A DNA stretch of 64,000 nt from the NCBI RefSeq assembly GCF_027744825.2, contig NC_071338.1, forward strand, positions 25,744,001 through 25,808,000. Reading direction: 5' to 3'. The position numbers and the translations under genes were made by a program. Source of the DNA: Synchiropus splendidus. Lineage: Eukaryota; Chordata; Actinopteri; Syngnathiformes; Callionymidae. Under the pieces are notes generated by a model. It saw only the letters and a program-made list of their open reading frames with translations. It made no database searches and was not told the origin of the DNA. Below, one piece after another: positions 33,101 to 46,200 of the stretch (positions are counted from its first letter, which is position 1; each line of letters opens with the position of its first letter).

Positions 33101-35526
33101 CGCGCCACGATTGAATTGAATGGTCCAGAGATTACTCAATTATTTCTATATATCAGCCTCCAATGGCAGACTAAAGGCCCATTATTGGAAGGGACGGAGA
33201 CCACAGGAACTTATTACACGTGTGACCTTTTAAAGCTTTCCTCTACGATGGATCTCAGGTGAGAATATACCAGAATCAATTCTTTGCCGAAGGCTTGATG
33301 CTCACTAGCTTAAGCGCGTCTTGCGAAACTTGTGATGGACAGTTTTGGAAAACGGATAAATGGAGCAACATCTGTTTGTGTCTTGGAAATGGGCACGGTT
33401 TTAAAGTAGCGCCGGTGCCTTTGTGCCCTTACCTCCCAAATTAAAAGAGACTTTGAAATAGACGGCTGGAGGAAGTGCGGCGGTATTGTGCTTAATCAAG
33501 GTAGGAATACAAAGACGGTGCCTGGTCCCCAAAGGTTCACATCAAACGCTGCAACTCACTTTGTGAGCTATTTAATCAGTTAAAACACAGATGGCAGCCT
33601 GCCGCAATTAATTAATCATATATGAGGCTTCCTGTACCTGCGCGGCGAAAGTATGTCAGTGCAACAGAGATCTCGCTGGGGTTCTACTGTGTCACCAGAG
33701 TAACGGCTGAATATGACTTATTCAAACTTTGCCTGACTTACCAGGCTAACCAACACGTTGAAACTGATGTCCTTGTTGCCGCACTTTTCAACCAATTTGT
33801 GTCGCCCTGAAAAGACACTTGCACCAACCTTGGTTGCTTTTATCACTCCACACACTTTAGCTAGTGATAGAAGCACCGAGACGGGGTTCTAATTTCACAA
33901 AGCAAGAGCGTATAAGCCGCCCAGCATTCTCAGTCGTACAACTGAGCCAAGATTGCCAAATCTGCGAGGGTCAAAAACCCTCCGCCGTCTCGCAGCTTGT
34001 CTCATGGACCTGTGGCAAATGATCAAGTTACCAAATATTTGCAATACAAATATAAACTGTCTCCTTATGCTTGAAGATGCAACCTAACAAAATATGGAAA
34101 AGTTCTATGAACCGCTCAATCCCCTGCAACTGATCTTGTCTGCTGTCCCTGATGCAGAGTTCCAACTACTCCGCAAGTTTTTCCTTGCTTCCTCGTGCTT
34201 CTGGCCGACCGCCAGTCTCAACAACATCTCTGTTGGGTCTTCCTCAGGACCATCTCAGACTCTCTGCCATCATATTGTTCATCGTGGAACATCAGTGTTA
34301 CAGTTTGTCTCCTCACATCGAGGTCATTTGGTGGCGGGTCGATCTATGACTACAGAACTGAATGAGCAACCTGAAACATTTTCTTTAAAACCATTCATGT
34401 TTTATTGGGTTATTGGATTATATATCATGAAAGTCAGAAATTTAATACTTGATGTTTCCTTCTCCTAACAGACTTCTACAAGAAAATAAATGTCATACTT
34501 ATCACATTTTCGATGATAGGAATATGATAATGTACTGGTCCTGAGGTGTGGCAAGAGTACTGTAGTAAGGCTGAACACTTTCCAAAGTTCCAAATAGGAC
34601 GCAGCAAATTTACTACTGGCATATAGTGAATAACTAAATCCTCAAAAAGAGAGTTCCTCGACAGAGACATTGGTCTCATACACAAATATCCCTAGTCAGT
34701 TGTGTATTTAATGTCAGTATTTTCAAGTTAAGTCAATTAAAAAAATAAAAATAAAAATAAAAATTCAATTTGATTCTTCACATGTATCTGACAAAAAAGG
34801 AAATTTCCACTGTTCTTTGGTGTAGACAGACAAAGACATTCCATTTTTATAACACTCTGATGTCTCCACTGACTGGTGGTTGTCAGTTTGGCTTGTGTCC
34901 AGTTCTGTTGTCAATATCTCTACTATCATCTTCTATGTACCTGCAATGTCAGTATGGACCGTTCTGATGCAATGTATTTTAGGATAACTGCCACACAAAT
35001 CAACTTCCACAGGAACATTTACTTACTTTTCCTCTTGTTTTCATGAGCAGTTAGCGGTGCAGTATGTTGGCTTGCTGGCCGTCTGTAAAATAAAAAGGTG
35101 AATGAAGCCAATTTTGTTCACAAGCCACAGAGATGGATTTGAAAGAAAGCCAGAGTTTTAGATGTTAAATGAGGCCCAACTTCAGACCGATGGGGGCACT
35201 GAGGGAAGAGCAGAAAGTAAAAGGTCTGCACAATATTTTGAATATAAATTGAGGTGCTGATGGCACAGCAGGAAAATGCTATGTGGGGATTATTCACAGT
35301 TATATAATATTCCGAAGAAAACCAGGCATTTCTCATTTTGGCCACTTATCCCTCATTGTAAAGGTCTGTATATTTCATTGCTGGTGCAGCAGCTTAGGGG
35401 ATACATTTCAAAGCGGCAAATAAAAATTGGCTAAACTTCCGAAATTAGCACTTCAAAGTCAAACATGATTTGCAGCTGAGGAAGGGGTGAATGCTGTGTG
35501 ACTGTGAAAGTGTTTGTAAAAGCCAA

Positions 35527-35528
<2 letters not shown>

Positions 35529-35563
<35 letters not shown>

Positions 35564-35569
35564 TGTGTG
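35529..35569. repeat. (GT)n microsatellite
   Basis: About 20 GT units with one TT interruption near the right end. Confidence 0.95.
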
Positions 35570-36624
35570 GCGGCGCTGGTGCTGATGTACAGAGTTCAGC
35601 ATTAGGCCTTAGAACCAATTTCTAGGCAAATTGGTTTCATTTAAGAATGAGATCACAGAGTAAGCAAACCTCTTTCAGGGCAAGTTTGTGCATCTGCGGC
35701 CATTTACTTCATTTTATATGCATATGCTTGATACTGTTGGTGGAGTATGCGTAATCTGGGACACCAGCTGTGTTCAGTTGTTAAGTTTAAAACCTTGCTT
35801 TTTTGTCATAAAGGGTCTCGTCGTTGACATTACCGTTCGATGCAAAAACCGTGTTAGCATGAGCAGAAATGTCCGAAGAACAAGTGTATTCAGAGATCCT
35901 GCAAGGATGGTGTCAATCACGGAGCAACAATGTGGCTCGCACAGATAGAGAGAAATAAACTGGAAATATGACAAACAAATTTATGAAGTCAATATGAAGT
36001 CACGCCTGGTGCTTCTTTCTACAAGACTTCTACAAGACTGTCGCTGTCGATGTGAACTCTGCTGTCCACGGAGTGCTGTGGAGTAGTTACATGGGGTGGG
36101 ATCCGCTGTTGCTGCAGGAGGTTCGGACAAGGAAATATGATGCAGCCTATGATTTTTGATGTCTTGCCAGGGGCAGAGCTCTGCACAGCCACTTGTCTCG
36201 TCCTGGTACGATGTTCAAACAATGAGCAATAAAACTGTCCAGTAACAAGGTGTTTGTCCTCTCCATCTCCACCTTGAACATTAAGGGCTCCTTGTCATTC
36301 AGGCTAGGTTTCAATATTTGATACAGTGACGTTAAATGAAAACAGAGGACAACGCTTTCTAGTTGTAATAAACACTCATATAAACAGCTAACTCCCTCTT
36401 CAGTCCAAACGTGAGCATCCTTTCAGAGTGTCTTCTCCATCATTGCACTGTGCTTTTAGCACATTGCCATGGTTGTTCTCAAGAATGTTCTCGACAGTAT
36501 CTGTTTTGTTGGGTTGTTGGAGTAAACAAATTTGGGGTTGATAACACCGTCCTCTAAGTTACATTGAGAACAGTTGTTAAAATTGTCATGTAATATGTGA
36601 TGTCATACGTTTATTATGTTTGGA

Positions 36625-36628
<4 letters not shown>

Positions 36629-36689
<61 letters not shown>
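36629..36689. repeat. (AT)n microsatellite
   Basis: About 30 uninterrupted AT units. Confidence 0.97.
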
Positions 36690-36692
<3 letters not shown>

Positions 36693-37460
36693 ACACCTTT
36701 CTTTTATCTGTATGAAAAGATCACAGGATCTTACCATTTCTTGATGGATGTCATGAGAGGTCACAAGTCTGTCTGGCCCTTGTCCTCACTGGATCCTTTG
36801 CAGTGGGTGGGTTCATGTTGGTCCCTGATAATGGGATCGAGCACAAGTCAACGCCTCACCTGACGAAATGATGTCTCTGGGTTGTTCATGGGTTTCCCTC
36901 ATGATCACAGAAGAAGCTTCTGGGTGGATGGAAGTCAGGCGTGTTTGCTTTATACCGCCGACCCTGCTCACTTGGCAAGAGTGGAAGAAGTGCAGAGAAG
37001 TGCAGGTCTGGCGAGGGTCTTGTCTTTAACTGCAGCTCTCATAAACTACAAAGTTGCCACCATTCAGAAAAGCTTAAGTTATTTAAAGTCAACCCCATGC
37101 AACAGTGTGCCATTTGAGGTATAACAGATGAAACAGTCATAAAAAAATGCAGGTTCCAGGCAGTCGTGATTTTTGCTCATGTCTAAGTTATGAAAAAAAA
37201 CTGTGGTTTAAGATGAGGAAGGTAATAAGTATCAATTAAAACACAGCACTGAAGGTGTTTTTGACAGAAGGCCTCAAGGCAAAGTCCTAACTCTGTACCT
37301 GATTCTGCTCATGACAGCCAATTTCCAGTGTCCGGCAGGAAGGAGAAATGTGTTTGCTCCCATGTGGGTTGAAATAAATGGTTCTGTTCCATTGTGCAAA
37401 TCTTTATTCCCTCCAATGACTTCAACTTTTCAATGTTTATGGACATCCAGAGCATTTTGG

Positions 37461-37613
37461 AACAGTTTATGACAACTTTTGTTCAAGGAAAAAGGTTGTG
37501 CTAGTTATTGGACCTCTTAAAATATCAAGCATTTTCGACTGTTTCGCTCAATCCTTCACAGGTTTCACACCTACCTCACCCCACTGGGACTCGTCCAAAC
37601 CTGTCGACTGGAT
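37461..37613 (+). mobile_element. LINE 3'-region fragment, copy 1
   Basis: AACAGTTTATGACAACTTTT through CTGTCGACTGGAT matches 39721-39869 in reverse orientation with few differences. This copy lacks the GATAGATA-type tail present in copy 2, so it is broken at that junction. Confidence 0.65.
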
Positions 37614-39670
37614 TTTAATATAAAAAGGGCCACGAACAGTTTTTTTTTAAGTGAGGATGACAGTTTTTTCCTTCTGCTAATTACAGAATGCAAAGCAAAA
37701 TTACTGCTACAGAATTTACTCTGAACATTCCAGGCTTAGTCTGGACTATCTCAGCATATGCTGATGCATAATATGTAATGTAATGTCTGTGTACTAGATG
37801 AAGTATAAGGTGTTGCCTCATTGTGTCCCGGGACCACGTGCGATAGTTGAAAATCTGTGGAAGTAGCAGCACCATACTGGAATGCAATGGCGGATTAGAT
37901 TAGTTGACATTGGATTAGACTGCCCCTATTGGTCCTACAATGGGGGGATTTTGGTTGTTGCTGAAACATTAAAGACATTAAAGACAACATTAAACATTAA
38001 CCTCTAACACGATAGTTGCATCTGCTGCAAGCCATAGCTCCAGGACTTGCATCTTGCTGCGTTCACTGGACCCTGCTAGGTTGTCCATTGTTGCGTTGAG
38101 CTGGGGAGCGACCCCGCAATGATGTACGGTACGTGTACGGTACGGTACCCCCCCCCCCCTCACTTGGAACCTGACCTCTGCGTGATTCCCGAGCTCAGAA
38201 CCAGGGGGACACCTGCAAGTCCGCATCACTGGCATGGAGTTGGCATGTAATGCTAACTGTTGATCTGATTCTAATTGGGTTTAAGTTTGGTAAAGAGTCC
38301 TGGTTAAGGTTAGCAATTTGCTTAGGATAGTTAGGTTTAAGAGGAGGTCTATGGCAATAAGAAACCTCCAAAAGTCCGGACAAATAACAATGTAAATAAG
38401 TACAATACAGCTCACTCTATAATGTCCAGTTAGACCTTCAGTTGAAATTCATAGTCCAGCAGAGGAATATATCCCTATATATATATATATATATATATCC
38501 CGGTCCTTGTACATTTTTTTGGGCATTATTTTGTATTTTTCTAACCCGCTGTTGCAGTGCAAGCTTCCTCATCAGCAACGCCATTTCGCAGAGCGCAATT
38601 GCAACGTTTATTTTTTTGGGACCGAGGTCTGTTTCCAGCAATAGATAATTGGGCGACGATGGATGGATGGTCTGTTTTCCCAGAAGTTTTGCTTGCGACA
38701 AGAGCACATCAGACCAATCGGATCACTCGGTGTTGACACGTCACATACCAAAACATCCAACATGGCGGAGCGCTTGAGTGTGTTCATTTCTCAGCACCTG
38801 GTTCTTTACAACAAACCACATAAAAAGCCGACATTTGGAGTATAATAGCGTAAACAAAGGGGTCAACAGAGGGGGCAGCCATCTTGCTGACAGGCACAGC
38901 TCCGAGCAGCCTTCAAGAATACCACCCTCCTCACAAGTTTCCTTAAACACATGTCCCTCGCACAAAGGTTTCAGCCAATTCCCTGATTCCATCCGTCCGG
39001 CAAATCATAGGGCCGTATTATTCGCTGTGGCTTGTGTGCCCCAAATGTCATCCCCGATGTGCAAAGACAATATTCGCATCAAAAATTTTCATAATTTTGT
39101 GCCGTTTATTTGCGTCTCGGTCGGTGTGCAACAATGCTACTGTCAATACACTGGATTTAAGCTATGGACACTGTACTGTGTTGTCACTTATCGCCTAATA
39201 CGTGAGCGTGCCCTTTCACCTCTAACGCTGACTTCTCTCCACCTGAAGACTGAAACGCCTCCCCATCTCCACCTTCTCACGAGCTGCTTTTGTGCACGCA
39301 TGTGTTGATTTGGGTCGTAAAGGCCCAGGATCCTGCGACATCTGTCCCTGTGTCACCGTGAATGTCTGTCTGGAGAGATGACACTTCACAGAATCCAGGC
39401 AGATAATGAGCGAGTGGGAAGGGCACTTTTTAACACCCCCGCGTGAGCAGCATGTGACACAAGCCAAGCTAATTAAGCAGATGCCATCATGCGGTAATCA
39501 GGAACACAGAGGAGGCTGGAGAATTCACAACTTGAGTTATAGCAGCGCAACATTTGGTGCTTAAGAACTTCTCCAGTGTCGCGGGCAGATGGGGCGGACA
39601 AGCTGTGGGACTGTTTATGCGGCTGCTGCCTCTCTGGCTTCACCCTCTCACAGTGTTGGGATTTGAGATC
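37614..39670. other. Spacer between inverted LINE fragments; no gene seen
   Basis: Holds a C-run at 38148-38158 preceded by GTACGGTACGGTACC-type repeats, a short AT run at 38474-38498, and non-coding sequence. A 176-codon plus frame at 38778-39308 has no recognisable domain. Confidence 0.4.
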
Positions 39671-39869
39671 GATAGATAGATAAATACTTTATTAATCTCC
39701 GAAGAGAAATTCCCATGTCGATCCAGTCGACCGGTTTGGACGAGTCCCAGTGGGGTGAGGTAGGTGTGAAACTTGTGAAGGATTGAGCGAAACAGTCGAA
39801 AATGCTTGATATTTTATGAGGTCCAATAACTAGCACAACCTTTTTCCTTGAACAAAAGTTGCCACAAAC
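39671..39869 (-). mobile_element. LINE 3' end with (TATC) tail, copy 2, minus strand
   Basis: Read on the minus strand it ends GAATTTCTCTTCGGAGATTA followed by ATAAAGTATTTATCTATCTA. This is the characteristic 3' end of a common fish LINE group ('aaattcccctcgggattaataaagta' plus TATC repeats). The upstream 150 bp reads VIGPHKISSIFDCFAQSF in one frame and is shared with copy 1. It is a 5'-truncated insertion. Confidence 0.7.
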
Positions 39870-39979
39870 TGTTGGCTGGTCGACAGAAGTGACTCCAAAA
39901 TGCCAGGTTCGAGATGTCGAACCTTCACCTCAGCCGATACGTGTTTGTGACCATGACAAAGCCCATGTAGTTTTGGTTG

Positions 39980-39981
<2 letters not shown>

Positions 39982-40043
<62 letters not shown>

Positions 40044-40044
40044 T
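39982..40044. repeat. (GT)n / (GTGC)n microsatellite
   Basis: About 20 GT units pass into GCGTGCGT repeats at the right end. Confidence 0.97.
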
Positions 40045-42428
40045 CTAATCTACAGCTGGAGACTGTTCAACCTGGTGAGGTGGTGTTCTCATTATTTTCC
40101 CAGAAAATGAGCAATCAGCCATATTGCATGGTGCCTGCTTGTTTCCCCTCTGTAAATCAATCCAGGAATTGCAATTAAAAATGTTCTCTTATGTGGTATA
40201 ATTGATGTCTAGCTAATCCTTTATTTGAACACCTGCCTGTGAGTCTGAATTTTTAATGAATCCCTAATTAATGCTCTTTTTTTTAACTCTTGATTTACGT
40301 GTTGGCAAATTGTACGTGTGTCCTGCAGCTGGAAAAGTGCCTGCAGGGTGTTTCACACCTGGAATGGATTCCAAGCTCAGGAAAAATCACCAGAGATGAT
40401 ACGTTTCTGACACATTTTAACTGTTCAGGTCGACAAACCTACTATAAAGGCTGATGGCGAACTTGTTTTTTCTTATTATTTCAGCAATGTATGTGCTTAT
40501 TAAAAGACATTCTCACAGCCGTTGCACCAGTAAGATTGACGAAACGACGTTCTGTTCTCAGAAGAGAAGGTTGCGTGTCGGAGCTGCTGAAACAAGTCGC
40601 AGGCAAGAATCAAAGTTGTGACTTGAGTCGGGATTTGATCCGTCTGCCTGAGCCTCAGAAGGCGCTTGAAAATGATCATGTAAATTAAAGAAGGTGATGC
40701 AAGATGAACAAAAGATTCAAGTTCAAGATGCCTCGCATGAGATTCGACAGGCTGTGATGTCGTCATTGAAGGATAAATTTAAAGTGTCTATTCTCCTGAC
40801 AGACTCGAAACTTCTGCTCCAGCTGCTTGTTACTTCGCTGCCTTACCTTGTGCTTCTTGCTCCCCTGCTAATTTAGCTTGAAATGTTCCTCTGCCATGTC
40901 GTCATGGAATGGTTCTACTAAAGCAAACCAATTTTATAAAAAAATTGATTTATGAGGCTTTGATAAAAATGTAAAGTGTTTAAGGTATAGCTCAAGTACA
41001 ACCACAAAATAAGTGTTTGTATATACTACTAGTCCAGATAAAAAAAAAAATAGCGGCACTTGGCTGCACATGAAGAAAATCTCAAGAAATGCAAGCTCCA
41101 ACCATCTTGGCACAGTGCAAAGATTTGTTTTGAATTGATGTTATTCATGAAAGATGAATTAATCTTAAACAAGTCTTTGATAAAAGATGAAGAAAACCTT
41201 GTTTCTAGGCGCAATTTCCTTCATTTCACTCAATAAAGAACTTGTCTCGGTGGTGGAAATGCAACTGAGAAGTTCGGATCTTCCTCACTTGAAGAGTTGC
41301 TCGCTCCTTTATAGACTTTTTGATTGAGTAGTGGGCAGTGAATGCGACCGACTCTGAATCTATGAAATTGACTGCATATACAGGACTGGATGTATTGTGG
41401 AAGGTCAGTGTTGAATAACTAGAAAAATACCTTCAATAAAAACTCCAGGATATTTCACATGTTGACGTGAAAACGTTTCTTAATTTTTTTCTTATTGCAA
41501 GGAAACTTCATTTCATACAATATGTGAAAAATGTATTATTTAAAAATAACACATTTCAGTTATCCAAACTGTGACTAAGGTTTCATGATTTAGATGCAAC
41601 TTTGTCCTGCAAACTCTGATTTCACACAAGATTTTTAAACTGCATTCACAGGCAGAACTACAAATGATGAATATTATATTGTATTATAGTGTACTGTGTT
41701 GCTGGATATGATGGAGGCTCTCAGAAAGTATACTCCTGCCTCACAGGACATGGAATGAATGAATAACTTCTTGATCATTTGTTCAGATATAGCTCATATA
41801 ATATTCTTTGAAATAAATAAGTAATAATAATTCAGGTTGAACAATGTTGTGTGTCTGTGTTGCAGCTTCAGAGGTCATCAGGTCAGCGTTTTGAACCTTT
41901 CTTAAGGCACGGCACACTTACCAGTGTCAATGAAGTTTTCAAGGAAGACTTCAACTCAGCTGTTAGCTCTGCAGGACAGATAGTCTTTGTCGTTGTGGTT
42001 CCGACGAGGATCACTCCCTCATTTTGTCATGAAGTGTTGTGTGTGTGGTCAAGTTAGAGGCACATTAGGTTTAAAAAAAAACAAAAAAAAAAACTCTTGT
42101 TGCGCATTTGAGCAGCTTCTTCGCTTCGAATCTATTTGATCTCGCGTTGGTACAGTAGATGGTCAACACATTCTAACTGTTCATGTTTTAATGTCATCAT
42201 ATCGTCCACCTCTATCTCCGGACAAGTGAGGTGAAGCTGGATCATGCAGGGAGACACTGCAACTCCTCAGCAAATGCAATTGAACTTGATGGTTTATTTG
42301 ATCACGCACACAGTCACAGATGACTTGTCACTGCATGTATAGACTCTCTGGCGAATCTGCCGTTTCACCATCAAGTCAGGAATCGGTGAAGCCCGCCAAG
42401 TTCACGAGACAGTTTGGAGAAGCATTCT
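40045..42428. other. Downstream of lmo1; no gene seen
   Basis: AT-rich sequence without recognisable genes. Short unremarkable frames only. Confidence 0.4.
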
Positions 42429-43112
42429 TTTATTCCAAATAAAATGATCATGACTTCATTTTAAACAGCATTTCTAATTCCATCAGAGCTTTGTAAAATG
42501 TAATAAAACTGGTTTTGTTGCATCACGTTTGAAAGACGGACTTCAAATATACTTTCTCTTGCAAGGCGATTGACAGCGTTGCAGTCTCGGAGACATGATT
42601 ACACATCAACCGGTGGGTCGACCTCTCCAACAACTTTGGTTTCGGTACAAGAGAGAAACTCAATATCAACATTTAAGAATCTTTAATTCACACTAGTAAT
42701 AAAATTGCATTACATTTGATAAAATAAATGTTCCAGTTTATATATACAGAGAAACGAGACTGTACATACCCTCCGATGAACCATTTCCAAAAGGAAAATT
42801 AAAAAACAAATTCCACAAAAACATACAAGCAATACAGTGCTCAGCTAAGCAGGCACGACTGTACACAAATTCGTAACTGCTCAGTGTTGGGGTGTGGAAG
42901 CGGCAAAAAAATACATTTACAATGGAGTCCTCAGGGACCAATAAAGGGGTCTCAAAAAGTATTGCAGGCAAGCAGACAGACGCTTGTCTTTTTCCAAGTG
43001 CAGAACATCCATCTTTAGTGTGTGTGTGTGTTGGTGTGGGTGTGTGTGTTTTTTTATTTTTATTTTTATTTTTTTCTTTGTGGACCCGATTGTGTCTGCC
43101 GCGAGGTTCCGA
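42429..43112 (-). other. lmo1: Probable lmo1 3' untranslated region
   Basis: Minus-strand sequence after the lmo1 stop. Candidate polyadenylation signals on the minus strand are ATTAAA at 42687-42682 and AATAAA at 42434-42429. A GT stretch and T-run (plus strand, 43019-43076) lie within it. The end point is inferred only. Confidence 0.4.
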
Positions 43113-43218
43113 CTATTGGACCTGTGTCTCGAAGCTCCCGTTCAGCTGACCCTCCTCATAGTCCATTTGACACAAAATCATGTTGTTTTTCAGGAAAAAC
43201 TTGTCTCCCACACAAAAC
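43113..43218 (-). CDS. lmo1: lmo1 last coding exon
   Basis: The acceptor is CTCCACCAG. It reads [20 protein letters not shown] then [14 protein letters not shown] and TAG at 43115-43113. It supplies the last two zinc ligands of LIM2. There is no upstream Met, so an ATG-initiated search misses it. Confidence 0.95.
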
Positions 43219-46200
43219 CTGGTGGAGGAAAGAGAGACATGGTCAAAATCATAAAGAACAAAGTGACAGACACTGACACTCGGCTATTTCTAGGTTGTGA
43301 CCCCCAGACCAGATACTGATTCTTGCAACTTGCTCAATGTGGCTGTGTTCTGCTTCAGACGTGGGGAATCCTGATCCAACTCCCCGGATGATTAATATTG
43401 AAAACTTGAGTTAATAATATTGTGGTGAGCAAAACCGTCAAACAACACTCCTCTATTTCACACAGTGCCACCACCAGGAGACAATGTTTATTACAGAAAA
43501 CTTTGACACGCCCCCTTTTATCTGCATCCCCACAACCCTCAACCAACAGGTGAAAACATTCTTCACAGGATTACAACCTCTGCTAGTTTAGATGACCATC
43601 ATTTGTTTGTGAGCAACATATCTGAAAAGTGACAGGTTTTGATGTAATTCTCAGGACATGTCAGACACGAGAGCTGCTTGAGCTCATTGTTTATTGGATT
43701 CGCCGTCTCTGATGCGTCAAACGCCATCTGAGGATGTTTCACAGCATCTCAGTGTGACAGAAGTGACCTGTTTCAATGCTGCTCTTTTTGTTTTGAAGGA
43801 CAGTTGCGACGGTAGTAGCTGCCTTGTGTAATCTGTTCATCCTGGTCAGTAGGAATTCATAAGACATAGAATAGAGTCTGAGGAGAAGTTTCAAACTTCA
43901 GTTTCTGACAGTTCAGTCCAGGTTTTATGTTGACAGAGGTCTGCACTCTCCATGTGCTTCTAGTATATCTGAGGTTTAATTGCAGTAGGACCTTAAATGC
44001 TCTGCTTCATTGTTAGATGACACACTCGTGACCTCTGTTCAGGTGTGTACTGTAACTCTACCTTCCTCCTTGCCCTTCATTGAGCTGAGAAAACCAGCTA
44101 AAGAATGGAATTGTTTATGAGTTAACAGAGCATTTACTGTAAAAACTTGTACACTCACACTTTCACCCCCTCTTAATTCATGCTCTAAACCTTTCGCGTA
44201 CATGTCATACTATCTGCTCTGCTCCGCCGGGTAGTTTTAGAACAAAGAAGTGACCTTTGCATTGAATGACATCAGCAAACCCAATGGCTGCTGTCACTAC
44301 TCAAGTCTTAAAAGGGTATTTCAAGTATCTATATATTTCTTCTATTTCTGAAAATGGACACGGAATTGTGTGTCCAAATCGAGTTAGATTATATCGATTT
44401 CCAAAGAAAGCAGACGTGAGTGTCTGCTAGCTTCACTTACTGTGGAAAAAAACACGAACCTTGCAGCAAGTTTCCCTCAAACTTCCCTGACTTTTCACCA
44501 GTAATCTCCTCCTCTGATGTGATTCATGTGGAAAATGGAACGTGGCAGCGTCTTCACTTATGTTTGTGCTAAAGACTGCTCCATAATGAGATTGAAGACC
44601 GGCTCAGATAAGAGCAGTTTGGTCTCAGTCATGCGCCAGGCTGGTTTAAAAGACACGGTCACAGCAGTGCAGCTCCAGGTTAGACCATGTCGGCCAACGG
44701 AGGAGAGAGATGGCCCTTATAATTCCCTTACAGCAGCTGTTCACTATGGTAACTGAATCTGGTCTGCAGAAGGTTAATGGGCTTCTGCTGTGTCGAAGAA
44801 CAAGGTCACAGCACCCCTGACAAGCATGCAAAGGACGCTCCGCTTCGAAAAACCAGCACCTTTGCCAACAGTATTAACGAGAAAAAGACTAAATTTGGGC
44901 TGGGCTTATTAAATGTTAATGAAATATCATTCCTGAGGTCATGTGGCCAATCCAATTTTTAATAGCTTTGGACTAATGAGACACCATTTTACTGAGGCAT
45001 CCCTTTGCAACGTTTCACTTTTGCTCTACGCAGTGAACACCATGTCACTTTCTGTTCTTTGAGATTTAAGCTCAACAAAACATTCTATTCTTTGGATAGA
45101 AATGTAGACTGACAGCAGGGGGAGGAAGTCTGGCTCTTGAACTTGTCTGCATTAAAAAAAAAAAAAACAGCCCATCTTTTTGTTGGTGACACTAAGCTCT
45201 TTCATGTGGCCGCTGCTTGAAATGAAAAGACTAATCCTCTGAATGTCCAGAGAAAATGGAGTTTGGGACTTGGAAAAAAAAGTTATATAGAGTTTACATT
45301 ATAGATCTGCGTCCCTCGGTTTGTCACTTTAAATTCGATTTGCTTAGCGGTTGGAAAGTTATGATTCCACAAAGGGGTTAATAAAAAGATGATGGCTCCA
45401 GTTCAAATAAGTCTCCACATTTCTCGGCATTATTCTTCTTATTTATAAGCTTGGCTGCTTGTGTTTGCCCAGGTGATTTTGTTTTGTTGGTGTTGTATTT
45501 TGTGGTACAGTCTTGACTGATGGTCGTGAGCCCACAATCTGAGTACTGTTCAGTAGTCGCGGTAGTAGTATTGATATGATGATGTGTCAGTATTGAAGGG
45601 CAGATGAGGTTTCATGTAACTGTGTCCTAACTTTCACTAGATGGTGCACGTATCTTAGAAATGGCACCTAGTTTTATTGAAATAATTGCTCAAAACCAAC
45701 CATCAAACAGCAGACAGTGCCATCTAGTGGCCTCTGAAAACTGGGCCGGTGTGTCATGATGCCTCATCAACACTGCTCTGTTCACGACTGGAGCTGAATG
45801 GCCAAGCGAGGTGGCTTCACTGAGCCGACGTCCCGCCCTGTTTAGTTCGCGTCTACTTGTCATCTCTATTTCCCGAGACTCAGAAACGGTGTGCCAGGGG
45901 AAGATGCTTATTATAGTAGGGACAGTGAAACTCTCGTTGACATGTTAATGGTAAGGAAAGCTGTGGATCGCCACCTACTGTCCTCGGGAAAGATGTGACT
46001 TCCACCGAATTTATGTCCACAATCACAGGAGATCAGTTACTACAGTCTCCGCGCAGCTTGTCTTTGCCACTCGCAGGTTTACTTGGTGAAACCAGAGGAG
46101 GATGTTTTCACAAAGCACAGCGCCGAAACAAACCAGCGAAATTATTTGAGAAGCGATTCCGATTCTTACCTCTGATTACAAAGCTGACAGGCAAAACAGT

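Larger units (their letters stand above)
30111..37460. other. Intergenic, no gene seen
   Basis: About 7.3 kb with no recognisable gene. It contains a CAT repeat at 30351-30375, the GT microsatellite at 35529, the AT microsatellite at 36629, and several AT-rich, repeat-free stretches (for example 33080-33640, with TTAATTAATCATATATGAGG) that could be conserved regulatory sequence. The 171- and 205-codon frames at 30785 (+) and 31775 (-) show no motif. Confidence 0.45.

Noticed and set aside
44352..44405. THAP-like peptide [13 protein letters not shown]
   Set aside because: Only a dozen residues resemble the domain and the frame stops soon after; too short to support even as a relic.
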